Source of the DNA: DATFRX01 sp035630615
GTDB taxonomy: Bacteria; Actinomycetota; Actinomycetes; Propionibacteriales; Nocardioidaceae
Length of the DNA stretch: 64,000 nt
Assembly: GCA_035630615.1 (NCBI GenBank)
Contig: DASQKI010000025.1
Location: forward strand, 54,611-118,610
Reading direction: 5' to 3'
Of this stretch, positions 1 to 8,972 are shown piece by piece; the first letter of the stretch is position 1; each line of letters begins with the position of its first letter. The notes beneath the pieces are model-generated. The model saw nothing but the letters and a program-made list of their open reading frames with translations, was not told the origin of the DNA and ran no database searches. Position numbers and translations under genes: made by a program.

Positions 1-397
1 TGCCAAGGCGATCGCCGAGCACGGAGACCGGATCGCCGTCGGCCTCGACGTACGGGAGGGCCGACTCGCCGCCCGTGGATGGACGCGAGACGGCGGCGAC
101 CTCTTCGAGGTCCTCGACCGTCTCGAGCGCGACGGCTGTGCCCGCTATGTCGTCACCGACGTGACCAAGGACGGCACCTTGGCCGGACCCAATCTCGACC
201 TGTTGCGACGGGTATGTGCCGTGACGGAGCGACCCGTCGTCGCGTCCGGCGGCGTGTCGAGCCTCGACGACCTGCGGGTCCTGAGCGGCCTGGTCGATAT
301 CGGTGTCGAGGGAGCGATCGTCGGCAAGGCGCTCTACGCCGGCAACTTCACCCTGGAGGAGGCGCTCCGCGTCGTACGCGAGGCTGTGCCCTCATGA
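1..397 (+). CDS. hisA: HisA/PriA phosphoribosyl isomerase, 3' part (5' end outside window)
   Basis: The reading frame is open from base 2 to the TGA at 395-397, so only the C-terminal part (about 131 residues) is present. It carries the family motif DVTKDGTLAGPN, containing the second catalytic Asp (in the DVTKDG segment), and the phosphate-binding segments VASGGVSS and GAIVGKALY near the end. The enzyme isomerises ProFAR to PRFAR in histidine synthesis. In actinobacteria lacking trpF the PriA form also isomerises phosphoribosyl-anthranilate; I see no trpF in the window, which fits but does not prove dual function. The stop overlaps the hisF ATG (ATGA), implying translational coupling. Confidence 0.93.
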   Translation, partial: AKAIAEHGDRIAVGLDVREGRLAARGWTRDGGDLFEVLDRLERDGCARYVVTDVTKDGTLAGPNLDLLRRVCAVTERPVVASGGVSSLDDLRVLSGLVDIGVEGAIVGKALYAGNFTLEEALRVVREAVPS

Positions 398-1155
398 GTC
401 TCGCCGTACGCGTGATCCCGTGCCTCGACGTCGACGCTGGCCGGGTGGTCAAGGGTGTCCAGTTCGAAAACCTGCGCGACGCCGGTGACCCCGTCGAGCT
501 GGCGGCGGCCTACGACCGCGCCGGGGCCGACGAGCTGACCTTCCTCGACATCACGGCGTCGTCAGCGTCGCGAGAGACGACCTACGACGTCGTGTCGCGG
601 ACCGCGGAGCAGGTGTTCATCCCGTTGACGGTCGGCGGCGGCGTCCGATCGGTCGACGATGTCGACCGGCTGCTGCGGGCCGGCGCCGACAAGGTCGCGG
701 TCAGCACCGCCGCTGTGGAGCGGCCCGACCTGATCACCGAGATCGCGCAGCGCTTCGGCTCGCAGGTGCTCGTGCTGAGCGTCGACGCCAGGCGTAGCGC
801 CGATCAACCGAGCGGCATCGAGGTCACCACGCACGGTGGTCGACGCTCGGCCGGCGTCGACGCCGTCGAGTGGGTCGAGGCCGGCTGCGAGCATGGCATC
901 GGGGAGGTGCTGCTCAACTCGATGGACGCCGACGGCACCCAGGGCGGCTTCGACGTCGAGATGATTCGGCGACTCCGCGCGGTGAGCTCGGTGCCGCTGA
1001 TCGCGAGCGGGGGTGCCGGTCATGCCGACGACTTTCCGGCGGCGGTTGCGGCTGGCGCCGACGCGGTGCTCGCCGCCAGCGTGTTTCACTTCGGTCAGGT
1101 CGCGTTGCCCGACGTCAAGAAGGCGTTGGCGACGGCCGGATACGAGGTGCGGTGA
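394..1155 (+). CDS. hisF: Imidazole glycerol phosphate synthase cyclase subunit HisF
   Basis: This 253-residue beta/alpha barrel starts at the ATG overlapping the hisA stop. It converts PRFAR and ammonia supplied by HisH to IGP and AICAR. The catalytic Asp pair is visible as IPCLDV (Asp12) and LSVDAR in the middle of the protein; the phosphate-binding loops are TVGGGVRS and IASGGAG. Length and motif order are normal for HisF. HisH is not in the window and presumably lies upstream of hisA. The stop overlaps the GTG of the ABC exporter gene that follows (GTGA), so the exporter is co-transcribed with the his genes. Confidence 0.96.
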   Translation: MSLAVRVIPCLDVDAGRVVKGVQFENLRDAGDPVELAAAYDRAGADELTFLDITASSASRETTYDVVSRTAEQVFIPLTVGGGVRSVDDVDRLLRAGADKVAVSTAAVERPDLITEIAQRFGSQVLVLSVDARRSADQPSGIEVTTHGGRRSAGVDAVEWVEAGCEHGIGEVLLNSMDADGTQGGFDVEMIRRLRAVSSVPLIASGGAGHADDFPAAVAAGADAVLAASVFHFGQVALPDVKKALATAGYEVR

Positions 1156-2969
1156 GTTCGCTTTCCGCCGGTAGCGGCCCACGTCGGGGGACTACCCGGC
1201 GAGGTCTGTCGATCCTGTCCATCGGCATGCGCGAGCAGCGCCGACTGTTTTCGCTCGCTCTCATCGGGAGCCTGGTCTTCGGGGCGCTGACGGTTGCCGA
1301 CGCCTGGATTCTCGGCTGGGCGACCGACAACGTCATCGCGCCGTCGTTCGACGAGGGCGAGCTCGAGGTCGGCCTCGCGGTGACGGTGATCGCGCTGTTC
1401 ATGGGCGTCGCCGTGCTCCGGGCGTTCGGCATCATCGCGCGGCGTCTGATCGGCGGCATCGTCTATTTCCGGCTGCTCGCCGAATATCGCCGTCGGGTCA
1501 CGCGACGCTATCTCGAGCTGCCGATGAGCTGGCATCACAAGCACCCGACCGGCCAGCTGCTCTCCAACGCCAACGCCGACGTCGAGGCCGTCTGGGAGGC
1601 GATGATGCCGCTGCCGATGGCGCTCGGCGTCATCGCGATGTTGGTCGTGGCGGTCATCGCGATGCTGACGGCCGACGTTGTCCTGACGCTGGTCGGCCTC
1701 GTCATCTTTCCGCTGCTGTTCGCGATCAACGTCGGATACCAGCGGTTCTTGTCCGAGCGCGTGAGCCGTGCCCAGGCGCTTCGGGCCGACGTCAGCGCGG
1801 TTGCGCACGAGTCGTTCGACGGCGCCATGGTGGTCAAGGCACTCGGACGCGAGACGGCGGAGACCGAGCGGTTCGCACAGGTTTCCTATCAGCTGCGGGA
1901 CGCCAACATCGCCGCGGGCAAGATCCGGAGCGTCTTCGACCCGATCGTCGAGGCGCTGCCCAGCATCGGGGTGATGCTCGTCGTCGTTCTCGGGGTCGAA
2001 CGCGTGCTGTCCGGCGCGACCGAGCCCGGTTCGGTGGTCCAGGTGGCGTACTTGTTCACGGTGATCGCCTTCCCGCTTCGGGCCTTCGGCTGGGTGCTCG
2101 GCGGCTTGCCACGCACCGTGATCGGCTGGGAGCGGGTGCAGTCGGTGCTGACGGCGCGCGGTCGGGCCGACTACGGCGACGCCGGGCTGCCCGGCACAGC
2201 GGCCCTGCGATTGCGGGTCCGGGACCTGACGTTCGGCTACGACCGCGGCGGCCCGGTCCTCGACGGGCTGGACTTCGAGGTCGAGCCCGGCCGTACCGTC
2301 GCCGTCGTCGGGCTGACCGGCTCCGGCAAGAGCACCCTGGCCGAGCTGTTGATCCGGCTGGTCGACCCGGTCAGCGGGGCGGTCGAGCTCGACGGGATCG
2401 ATGCCCGCGACCTGACGCATGCCGAGCTCGCCGGCGCCGTGACTCTGGTGCCGCAGCACGCATTCATGTTCGACGACTCGATCCGCGAAAACGTGACGCT
2501 CGGCCTGCCCGTCGACGACGAGGCAGTCTGGGAGGCACTGCGTACCGCCCAGGCCGATCGGTTCGTGCACGCGCTGCCAGGCCGACTCGACGGCCAGTTG
2601 GGCGAGCGCGGCACGACACTGTCCGGCGGTCAGCGGCAGCGGATCGCGCTGGCGCGGGCGTTGGTGCGCCGGCCGCGACTGCTGATCCTCGACGACGCGA
2701 CCAGTGCCGTCGACCCCGAGGTGGAGGCTCGCATCCTCGCCGGCCTGCGCGACCGCACGCGCGGCGGCGAGACCACCGTTGTCGTCGTGGCCTACCGCAA
2801 GGCGACGATCGCCCTGGCCGACGAGGTCCTCTTCCTCGAGGCCGGCCGGATCGCCGATCGGGGTCCGCATGCCGAGCTGGTCACCCGATCGTCGGCCTAT
2901 CGCGACTTGGTCGACGCCTATGACCTGGCCCGTGAGGCGGCCGACCAGGAGGCGGTGGAGGTCACATGA
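1152..2969 (+). CDS. ABC exporter half-transporter with degenerate ATP site (subunit 1)
   Basis: This is a 605-residue type I ABC exporter half: a six-helix membrane domain (about residues 20-330) and a C-terminal nucleotide-binding domain. The start is the GTG that overlaps the hisF stop; the reading frame stays open upstream to 870, but only inside hisF. Walker A is GLTGSGKST and the signature is the canonical LSGGQRQR. The Walker B is followed by Asp instead of the catalytic Glu (LILDDATSAVD), and the switch His is replaced by Tyr (VAYRKAT). These are the hallmarks of the non-catalytic half of a heterodimeric exporter. It overlaps the partner gene by 4 bp. Substrate is unknown; drug or lipid export is typical for the family. 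Confidence 0.9.
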   Translation: MSSLSAGSGPRRGTTRRGLSILSIGMREQRRLFSLALIGSLVFGALTVADAWILGWATDNVIAPSFDEGELEVGLAVTVIALFMGVAVLRAFGIIARRLIGGIVYFRLLAEYRRRVTRRYLELPMSWHHKHPTGQLLSNANADVEAVWEAMMPLPMALGVIAMLVVAVIAMLTADVVLTLVGLVIFPLLFAINVGYQRFLSERVSRAQALRADVSAVAHESFDGAMVVKALGRETAETERFAQVSYQLRDANIAAGKIRSVFDPIVEALPSIGVMLVVVLGVERVLSGATEPGSVVQVAYLFTVIAFPLRAFGWVLGGLPRTVIGWERVQSVLTARGRADYGDAGLPGTAALRLRVRDLTFGYDRGGPVLDGLDFEVEPGRTVAVVGLTGSGKSTLAELLIRLVDPVSGAVELDGIDARDLTHAELAGAVTLVPQHAFMFDDSIRENVTLGLPVDDEAVWEALRTAQADRFVHALPGRLDGQLGERGTTLSGGQRQRIALARALVRRPRLLILDDATSAVDPEVEARILAGLRDRTRGGETTVVVVAYRKATIALADEVLFLEAGRIADRGPHAELVTRSSAYRDLVDAYDLAREAADQEAVEVT

Positions 2970-4780
2970 CCGCCGATATCCGTAGTCGGGTCGGGAGCGG
3001 CGAGCAGGTCACCGGCTGGCAGATCCTGCGGCGCGGGTTCGCCCTGTCGCCGGCGCTGCGAAACGGCCTCGGCGTCACCATCCTGCTGGCCGCGGTGTCG
3101 ACGATCGGTGCGGCCATCGTGCCCATCGTGATCCAGAAGACGATCGATGACGGGCTGCTGGGCGACGGCGGCATCGACCGAGCGCAGGTGTGGACGTACG
3201 CCTGGGTCGCCGGCGGCATCGTGGTGTTGACGGCGATCGCCGCGTATTGGATGAAGGTGCGGCTCTATCGCGCGTCGGAGGCGGGGCTTGCCGAGCTTCG
3301 GATCAAGGCGTTTCGGCACGTCCACGACCTGCCGGTGCTGACCCAAGACACCGAGCGCCGCGGCGCACTGGTGTCGCGGGTGACGTCAGACGTCGACCAG
3401 GTGTCGCTGTTTCTCCAGTTCAGCGGGATCTTGATGATTATCAGTCTCGGGCAGATCCTCGTCGCGACCGTGATCATGGCGGTCTATTCGTGGCAGCTCA
3501 CGCTGATCGTGTGGGCGTGCTTTCTCCCGCTCGTCGTGAGCCTGCGGCACTTCCAAAAGCGCATGTCCGCGGCGTACGCGACCGTCCGCCAGACCGTCGG
3601 TGACATGCTGTCGACGATCTCGGAGCCGGTCGTCGGAGCCGCGATCGTCCGGGCGCACGACATCGCGCCGCGGACGCAGCGGCGGGTCGACGGGGCGATC
3701 GACACCAACCTCTCGGCCAATGTCGCGGCCCAGCGGCTGGTTGCCGTCACATTCGCTTCGGCCGGTGTCGCGGGCGGGCTGGCCAACGCGTCGGTCGTCG
3801 TCTTCGGCATCCTGCTCGGGCTGGCGGGGTCGCTCACCATCGGCACCGTGATCGCGTTCGCGTTCTTGGTGTCGCTGCTCGTGGGGCCGGTGCAGATGGC
3901 GACGCAGGTGCTCACCGAGGCGCAAAACGCGATCGCTTCGTGGCGTCGCGTCATCGGCGTGCTCGACACGCCGGCCGACGTGGTCGACCCAGGGGAGTCG
4001 GGGGTGACGCTGCCCCGCGGCACACTCACCGCGTCGTTCCACGACGTCGACTACGCATACCCCGACGGACCGCCGGTGCTGCGGGACGTCTCCGTCGAGA
4101 TCGAGCGCCGCACGCGGATCGCCGTGGTCGGCGAGACCGGATCGGGCAAGACGACGTTCGCCAAGCTGTTGTGTCGGCTGATGGATCCGACGACGGGGCG
4201 GGTGTGCCTCGACGGGGTCGACCTGCGGACCGTTCGTTTCGACTCGCTGCGCGAGCGGGTCGTTATGGTGCCGCAGGAAGGGTTCTTGTTCGACGCGTCG
4301 TTGGCCGACAATCTCCGCTACGGCCGGCCGGGCGCGACCGACACGGAGCTGGTCGACGCGTTCGAGTCGCTGCGGCTCGCCGACTGGTTCGCGACGTTGC
4401 CGGCCGGCCTCGAGACCCAGGTCGGCCAGCGCGGTGAGTCGCTGTCGGCCGGCGAGCGACAGCTGGTCGCGCTCGTGCGGGCCTACCTCGCCGATCCGGA
4501 CCTGCTGGTGCTCGACGAGGCGACCAGTGCCGTCGACCCACAGACCGAGCTGCGCATCACCGCCGCCCTCGACACCCTGCTGACCGGGCGTACGTCGGTG
4601 ATCATCGCGCACCGACTGTCCACGGCCGAGCAGGCCGACCAGGTGCTCGTCTTCGACGCCGGGCGGCTGGTCGAGCAGGGGCCACATACCGAGCTGGTCG
4701 TGGCCGACGGCGACTACGCCCGGCTGCATCGCAGCTGGGTCGCTCAAGCCCATCTCGGTGCCTCGGCGCCACGTCGTTGA
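2966..4780 (+). CDS. ABC exporter half-transporter, partner subunit 2
   Basis: This is a 604-residue ABC exporter half, with six predicted helices in residues 30-330 and then the ATPase domain. Walker A is GETGSGKTT, Walker B LVLDEATSAVD with the catalytic Glu, and the switch His is intact (IIAHRLST). Its signature is degenerate (LSAGERQL rather than LSGGQ). The defect complements subunit 1: the degenerate signature here faces the degenerate Walker B and H-loop of subunit 1, leaving one consensus and one dead composite site. The ATG overlaps the upstream stop (ATGA). It ends 24 bp before hisI. Confidence 0.92.
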   Translation: MTADIRSRVGSGEQVTGWQILRRGFALSPALRNGLGVTILLAAVSTIGAAIVPIVIQKTIDDGLLGDGGIDRAQVWTYAWVAGGIVVLTAIAAYWMKVRLYRASEAGLAELRIKAFRHVHDLPVLTQDTERRGALVSRVTSDVDQVSLFLQFSGILMIISLGQILVATVIMAVYSWQLTLIVWACFLPLVVSLRHFQKRMSAAYATVRQTVGDMLSTISEPVVGAAIVRAHDIAPRTQRRVDGAIDTNLSANVAAQRLVAVTFASAGVAGGLANASVVVFGILLGLAGSLTIGTVIAFAFLVSLLVGPVQMATQVLTEAQNAIASWRRVIGVLDTPADVVDPGESGVTLPRGTLTASFHDVDYAYPDGPPVLRDVSVEIERRTRIAVVGETGSGKTTFAKLLCRLMDPTTGRVCLDGVDLRTVRFDSLRERVVMVPQEGFLFDASLADNLRYGRPGATDTELVDAFESLRLADWFATLPAGLETQVGQRGESLSAGERQLVALVRAYLADPDLLVLDEATSAVDPQTELRITAALDTLLTGRTSVIIAHRLSTAEQADQVLVFDAGRLVEQGPHTELVVADGDYARLHRSWVAQAHLGASAPRR

Positions 4781-4804
4781 TCGGGTGTCAGGCAGACTGC
4801 TGCC

Positions 4805-5167
4805 ATGGGCCCCCACCTGGATGCCGAGATCGCGGCTCGTCTCAAGCGCGACGCGAGCGGTCTGGTGCCGGCCGTCGTGCAACAACACGACAGCGGCACG
4901 GTCCTGATGCTCGGGTGGATGGACGACGAGGCGCTGCATCGTACGCTCACGTCCGGTCGCGCCACGTTTTGGAGCCGCAGCCGCCAGACGTACTGGGTCA
5001 AGGGCGAGACGTCCGGTAACCGACAGTGGGTACGCGAGGTGCGCCTCGACTGCGATGGCGACACGCTGCTGGTGAAGGTCGACCAGGAGGGCCCGGCCTG
5101 CCACACCGGCGCGGCAACCTGCTTCGACGACGATCTGTTACTGGCCGACGGGCCGAGCGATGACTGA
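4805..5167 (+). CDS. hisI: Phosphoribosyl-AMP cyclohydrolase HisI
   Basis: This 120-residue monofunctional enzyme opens the purine ring of PR-AMP in histidine biosynthesis. Diagnostic segments are MLGWMDDEAL, TFWSRSRQ, VKGETSGN and the Zn/Mg-binding DCDGDTLL and GPACHTG with conserved cysteines. No fused HisE domain is present. The ATG is preceded by CAGACT six bases upstream and no good Shine-Dalgarno, so a leaderless internal promoter is possible. It overlaps the next gene by 8 bp. Confidence 0.95.
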   Translation: MGPHLDAEIAARLKRDASGLVPAVVQQHDSGTVLMLGWMDDEALHRTLTSGRATFWSRSRQTYWVKGETSGNRQWVREVRLDCDGDTLLVKVDQEGPACHTGAATCFDDDLLLADGPSDD

Positions 5168-5759
5168 CCGACGCGGTCTCGTCGTCGCACTGGTCGGCGG
5201 GCTGGCGGCCGGTGGACTGGCACTGCTCGGCGTCAGCCGGCCGTGGGCCACGGTCGACATCGTCGCGGCCGGAGTGCCGCGGTCGACGATCGAGACCGCC
5301 GGCACGAGCGCCGTGCCATGGGTCGGAGCGCTGACTCTCGTCGTGCTCACGGGAGCACTGGCCATCATCCCCACCGGACCGGCCGCCCGCCGAGTCGTCG
5401 GAGCACTCGTACTCCTCGCGGCCATGGGCGCGGCCGTCGGGACCTTGCTGGCCGGGCCCGCGATCGACGACGCCCTGGCGGGTGACCTCGCGCAGTCGCC
5501 CGCATCCGGCGGCGTCGACGACCAGGCGATGGTGGATGCCGCCGACCACCCACCCTGGCGGTGGTTGACCCTCGGCGCCAGCGTGGCCGGCGTCGCGGTC
5601 GGACTGCTCGTGGTCGCACATGGGCACCGCTGGCCGACGATGGGCAGCCGGTATGACGCGCCCACGCGAGCGGGCGGGGCCGACGACACCGCGTCGAAGG
5701 GGTCCGACGACGCCGACCTCTGGAAGGCGATGGACGAGGGACGCGATCCGACCGCGTGA
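5160..5759 (+). CDS. Trp biosynthesis-associated membrane protein
   Basis: This 199-residue membrane protein belongs to the actinobacterial family found next to trp genes (counterpart of Rv1610). Four hydrophobic segments are visible (about residues 7-25, 55-75, 82-102, 140-160), with a hydrophilic C-terminal tail. Its function is not established; association with tryptophan synthesis is by gene context. It overlaps hisI by 8 bp. In Mycobacterium trpE lies between hisI and this gene; here it does not. Confidence 0.8.
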   Translation: MTDRRGLVVALVGGLAAGGLALLGVSRPWATVDIVAAGVPRSTIETAGTSAVPWVGALTLVVLTGALAIIPTGPAARRVVGALVLLAAMGAAVGTLLAGPAIDDALAGDLAQSPASGGVDDQAMVDAADHPPWRWLTLGASVAGVAVGLLVVAHGHRWPTMGSRYDAPTRAGGADDTASKGSDDADLWKAMDEGRDPTA

Positions 5760-5820
5760 CGCTGAAGCGGCCAAGGCACAATGGTCCGGTCTATTCACGA
5801 CGCAGCGAAGGCAGGTACCC

Positions 5821-6012
5821 ATGCACGGCTCGACCCCCGCCGCCTGGACCGCGGTGACGATCGTCTTGGTCGCCTTCACCCTGGGCGGAGTGGCCATGAT
5901 GATCGGGCCCAGCTGGGTCCTCTTTTGGGTCAGCGTCGCGTTGCTTCCGGTCGCTGCGATCGTCGGCAAGGTGATGCAGGCGGCGGGACTTGGCGAATCC
6001 GAAGCGCACTAG
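5821..6012 (+). CDS. Small two-helix membrane protein with N-terminal HG..PAAWT motif
   Basis: This 63-residue protein begins MHGSTPAAWT and has two hydrophobic segments (about residues 9-29 and 33-51) and a short polar tail. Proteins with this HG-x-x-PAAWT opening are common between hisI and trpC in actinobacteria; no function is known to me. The frame is open further upstream, but the ATG at 5821 with a GAAGG-like site nearby gives the family-typical N-terminus. It is probably in the trp transcription unit or just before its promoter. Confidence 0.75.
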   Translation: MHGSTPAAWTAVTIVLVAFTLGGVAMMIGPSWVLFWVSVALLPVAAIVGKVMQAAGLGESEAH

Positions 6013-6067
6013 GCGGCGTAGTACGGCCCGATCCGTACCCGATGTCAATGCCCGAAGGTCGGCTAGT

Positions 6068-6073
6068 TACGCT
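6068..6073 (+). promoter_or_regulatory. Candidate -10 box for trpC
   Basis: TACGCT lies 38 bp before the trpC ATG, with TGTCAA at 6043-6048 as a poor -35 at 19-bp spacing. This would give a short leader of about 30 nt containing the trpC ribosome-binding site. I see no leader peptide or attenuator. Weak evidence; readthrough from the his genes is equally possible. Confidence 0.3.
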
Positions 6074-6111
6074 GACATGACCTTTTCTTCAGTCTCGCGG
6101 AGGACTCATCC

Positions 6112-6921
6112 ATGTCGGTGCTTGACGAGATCATGGACGGCGTCCGACTCGATCTCGCCGAGCGTCAGGCGGCGGTATCCCTCGACGATCTGAAGCTGCG
6201 GGCCGAGCGACAGAGTTCCGCTCTCGACCCGATGCCGATCTTCCGCGGCGACGGCGTGTCGGTGATCGCCGAGGTGAAGCGGTCGAGCCCGAGCCACGGG
6301 GAGTTGGCGACGATCACCGATCCGGCCGCGCTGGCGGCCGACTACGAGGCCGGTGGCGCCGCCGCGATCAGCGTGCTCACCGAGAAGCGTCGCTTCAACG
6401 GCACCTTCGACGACCTCCGCAAGGTGCGTGGCCGAGTCGACGTGCCGCTCTTGTGCAAGGACTTCATCGTGACGTCCTACCAACTGTGGGAGGCGCGGGC
6501 CTTCGGCGCCGACATGGCGCTGCTGCTGGTGGCCGCGATGGACCACAACGCGCTCGTATCGCTGATCGAGCGGGCCGAGTCGATCGGCCTGACCCCCCTC
6601 GTCGAGGTGCACGACGAGGACGAGCTCGAGCGGGCCCTCGACGCCGGCGCGAAACTCATCGGAGTCAACTCCCGAAATCTCAAGACACTCGAGGTCGACC
6701 GCACGACCTTCGCTCGGCTCGCGCCGCGCATCCCGGACGGCGTGGTCCGGATCGCCGAGTCGGGGATCCGCGGCACCCACGACGTCATCGAGTGCGCTCG
6801 CAACGGCGCCGACGTCGTCCTCGTCGGCGAGACCCTCGTGACCGGCTCCAACCCGCGATCGACGGTGGCTGACCTCGTGGCCGCCGGGGCGCATCCGGCG
6901 TTGAAGCACCGCCAGGGCTGA
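6112..6921 (+). CDS. trpC: Indole-3-glycerol phosphate synthase
   Basis: This 269-residue enzyme makes indole-3-glycerol phosphate from CdRP. Motifs are IAEVKRSSPSHG with the catalytic Lys, LLCKDFIV with the second Lys, LVEVHDEDEL with the catalytic Glu, and GVNSRNLKTLEVD followed by ESGIRG. The length is typical for monofunctional TrpC. The start is supported by GGAGG about 8 nt upstream. It is followed after 10 bp by trpB. Confidence 0.96.
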   Translation: MSVLDEIMDGVRLDLAERQAAVSLDDLKLRAERQSSALDPMPIFRGDGVSVIAEVKRSSPSHGELATITDPAALAADYEAGGAAAISVLTEKRRFNGTFDDLRKVRGRVDVPLLCKDFIVTSYQLWEARAFGADMALLLVAAMDHNALVSLIERAESIGLTPLVEVHDEDELERALDAGAKLIGVNSRNLKTLEVDRTTFARLAPRIPDGVVRIAESGIRGTHDVIECARNGADVVLVGETLVTGSNPRSTVADLVAAGAHPALKHRQG

Positions 6922-6931
6922 GGAGGCACCG

Positions 6932-8158
6932 ATGAACTCCGCAGCGACGCGAGCCGGCGTCGTCCCCGATGCGCGCGGACACTTCGGTCGGTTCGGCGGG
7001 CGCTTCATGCCCGAGGCCCTGGTCGCGCCGCTCGACGAGCTCGCGGCTGCCTGGCAGGACGCGATGGCTGACGAGGGGTTTCGCGCCGAGTTCGACCGGA
7101 TGTTGCGCGAGTACGCCGGCGTGCCGAGTCTGCTCTACGACGCGACCCGGCTGTCCGGGCTGGCCGGCGCCCGCATCCTGCTGAAGCGCGAAGACCTCAA
7201 TCACACCGGCGCCCACAAGATCCGCAACGTGTTGGGTCAGGCGCTGCTCACCAAGCGCATGGGCAAGCCTCGGGTCATCGCCGAGACCGGCGCCGGTCAG
7301 CACGGGGTTGCCGCCGCGACGGCCAGCGCCTATCTCGACCTCGAGTGCGTCGTCTACATGGGCGAGGTCGACACCGAACGGCAGGCGCTCAACGTCGCGC
7401 GAATGCAGATGCTCGGCGCCGAGGTCATCTCGGTCACGACCGGCAGCCGCACGCTCAAGGACGCGATCAACGAGGCGTTGCGCGACTGGGTCTCGACGGT
7501 CGACACCACCCATTACCTGTTGGGCACGGCGGCCGGTCCGCATCCGTTCCCGTCGATGGTGCGTGACTTCGTGCGCGGCATCGGCGACGAGGCGCGGGTG
7601 CAGTGTCTCGAGCAGCTCGGCCGACTGCCGGACGCCGTGAGCGCCTGTGTCGGCGGCGGCTCCAACGCGATCGGCATGTTCGCCGCGTTCGTCGACGACC
7701 CCGAGGTCCGGCTCTACGGCTTCGAGCCCGGCGGTGACGGCTTCGAGACGGGGCGGCACGCTGCGACGATCAGCGCCGGCCAGGTCGGCGTCCTGCACGG
7801 CGCCCGGTCGTTCCTGTTGCAGGACGAGGACGGCCAGACCATCGAGTCGCACTCCATCTCGGCCGGCCTCGACTATCCGGGGGTCGGTCCGGAGCACGCG
7901 TACCTCGCCGACACCGGTCGCGCGACCTACAGTCCGGTCTCCGATGCCGAGGCGATGGACGCGTTCGCGCTGGTATGCCGTACCGAAGGCATCATCCCGG
8001 CGATCGAGTCGGCGCATGCCGTCGCCGGCGCACTGACGGTCGCCACCGAGCTCGGCTCCGACGCGACCATCGTGGTCTCGCTGTCGGGCCGCGGCGACAA
8101 GGACATGCACACGGCCGCCGGCTGGTTCGGCCTCGACAGCGGCGAGCGAGTGGGATGA
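6932..8158 (+). CDS. trpB: Tryptophan synthase beta subunit
   Basis: This 408-residue PLP enzyme condenses indole with serine. The PLP Lys is Lys96 in NHTGAHKIRN, the phosphate-binding loop is GGGSNAIGM, and the C-terminal SGRGDKD motif is complete. A strong site (GAGGAGG) precedes the ATG. The stop overlaps the trpA ATG (ATGA), coupling synthesis of the two subunits of the alpha2beta2 complex. Confidence 0.97.
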   Translation: MNSAATRAGVVPDARGHFGRFGGRFMPEALVAPLDELAAAWQDAMADEGFRAEFDRMLREYAGVPSLLYDATRLSGLAGARILLKREDLNHTGAHKIRNVLGQALLTKRMGKPRVIAETGAGQHGVAAATASAYLDLECVVYMGEVDTERQALNVARMQMLGAEVISVTTGSRTLKDAINEALRDWVSTVDTTHYLLGTAAGPHPFPSMVRDFVRGIGDEARVQCLEQLGRLPDAVSACVGGGSNAIGMFAAFVDDPEVRLYGFEPGGDGFETGRHAATISAGQVGVLHGARSFLLQDEDGQTIESHSISAGLDYPGVGPEHAYLADTGRATYSPVSDAEAMDAFALVCRTEGIIPAIESAHAVAGALTVATELGSDATIVVSLSGRGDKDMHTAAGWFGLDSGERVG

Positions 8159-8961
8159 GCGCGTCGGTCCGCGACACCATCGAGCGCTGTCGGGCCGAAG
8201 GTCGGTCGGCGCTGGTCGGCTACCTGCCGGCCGGCTTCCCCGACGCCGACGGGTCGATTGCCGCACTGTGCGCCATGGTCGATGCCGGCGTCGACGTCTT
8301 GGAGGTGGGCCTGCCCTACAGCGATCCGGTGATTGACGGCCCCGTCATCCAGCGCGCGACCGAGGCTGCGCTGGCGGGCGGCTTCCGGGTCCGTGACCTG
8401 TTCGGGGTTGTCGAGGCGCTCTCGACACGAGTGCCGACGCTGGTGATGACGTACTGGAACCCCGTCGAGCGACTCGGTGCCGAGCCCTTTGCGACCGCGC
8501 TCGGCGACGCCGGGGGAGCGGGCCTGATCACGCCGGACCTGATCCCGGACGAGGCCGGCGAATGGATCGCGGCGTCTGAGCGGCATCGGCTCGACCGGGT
8601 CTTCCTGGTCGCGCCGTCGTCGACTGACGAGCGGATCGCACAGACCGCCGCCGCGTCTCGGGGCTTCGTCTACGCGGCCTCGCTGATGGGCGTGACCGGC
8701 GCGCGTGCGGAGCTGAGTGCGGCCGGTGCCGCGTTGGTCAAACGGGTTCGTGCCACGACCGATCTGCCGGTCGGAGTGGGCATCGGAGTCAGCACCGCCG
8801 ACCAGGCCGCCGAGGTTGCCGGCTACGCCGACGCGGTGATCGTCGGATCGGCGTTCGTACGCTGTCTGCTCGACGCACCGGACCGTGCTGCCGGCGTCGA
8901 CGCGGTCGGCGCATTGGCCGTAGACCTGGCCTCTGGGGTGCGCCGGCCGGGGACACGATAG
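8155..8961 (+). CDS. trpA: Tryptophan synthase alpha subunit
   Basis: This 268-residue TIM barrel cleaves indole-3-glycerol phosphate to indole and passes it to TrpB. The catalytic Glu is in VLEVGLPYSDP and the Asp in VIDGPVIQ; the phosphate site is VGIGVSTADQ with GSAFV. The start is the ATG overlapping the trpB stop; the frame is open further upstream but only within trpB. This is the last trp gene; lgt follows after 11 bp. Confidence 0.96.
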   Translation: MSASVRDTIERCRAEGRSALVGYLPAGFPDADGSIAALCAMVDAGVDVLEVGLPYSDPVIDGPVIQRATEAALAGGFRVRDLFGVVEALSTRVPTLVMTYWNPVERLGAEPFATALGDAGGAGLITPDLIPDEAGEWIAASERHRLDRVFLVAPSSTDERIAQTAAASRGFVYAASLMGVTGARAELSAAGAALVKRVRATTDLPVGVGIGVSTADQAAEVAGYADAVIVGSAFVRCLLDAPDRAAGVDAVGALAVDLASGVRRPGTR

Positions 8962-8964
8962 CCT
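8959..8964 (+). promoter_or_regulatory. -10 box of a probable leaderless lgt promoter
   Basis: TAGCCT ends 8 nt before the lgt ATG at 8973 and overlaps the trpA stop codon. No Shine-Dalgarno lies between them. Spacing places transcription start at or next to the start codon. Confidence 0.45.
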
Positions 8965-8972
8965 CACCGCCG

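Noticed and set aside
870..1151. N-terminal extension of ABC exporter subunit 1 upstream of 1152
   Set aside because: It lies wholly within hisF, is Arg-rich, and the GTG overlapping the hisF stop gives the expected length.
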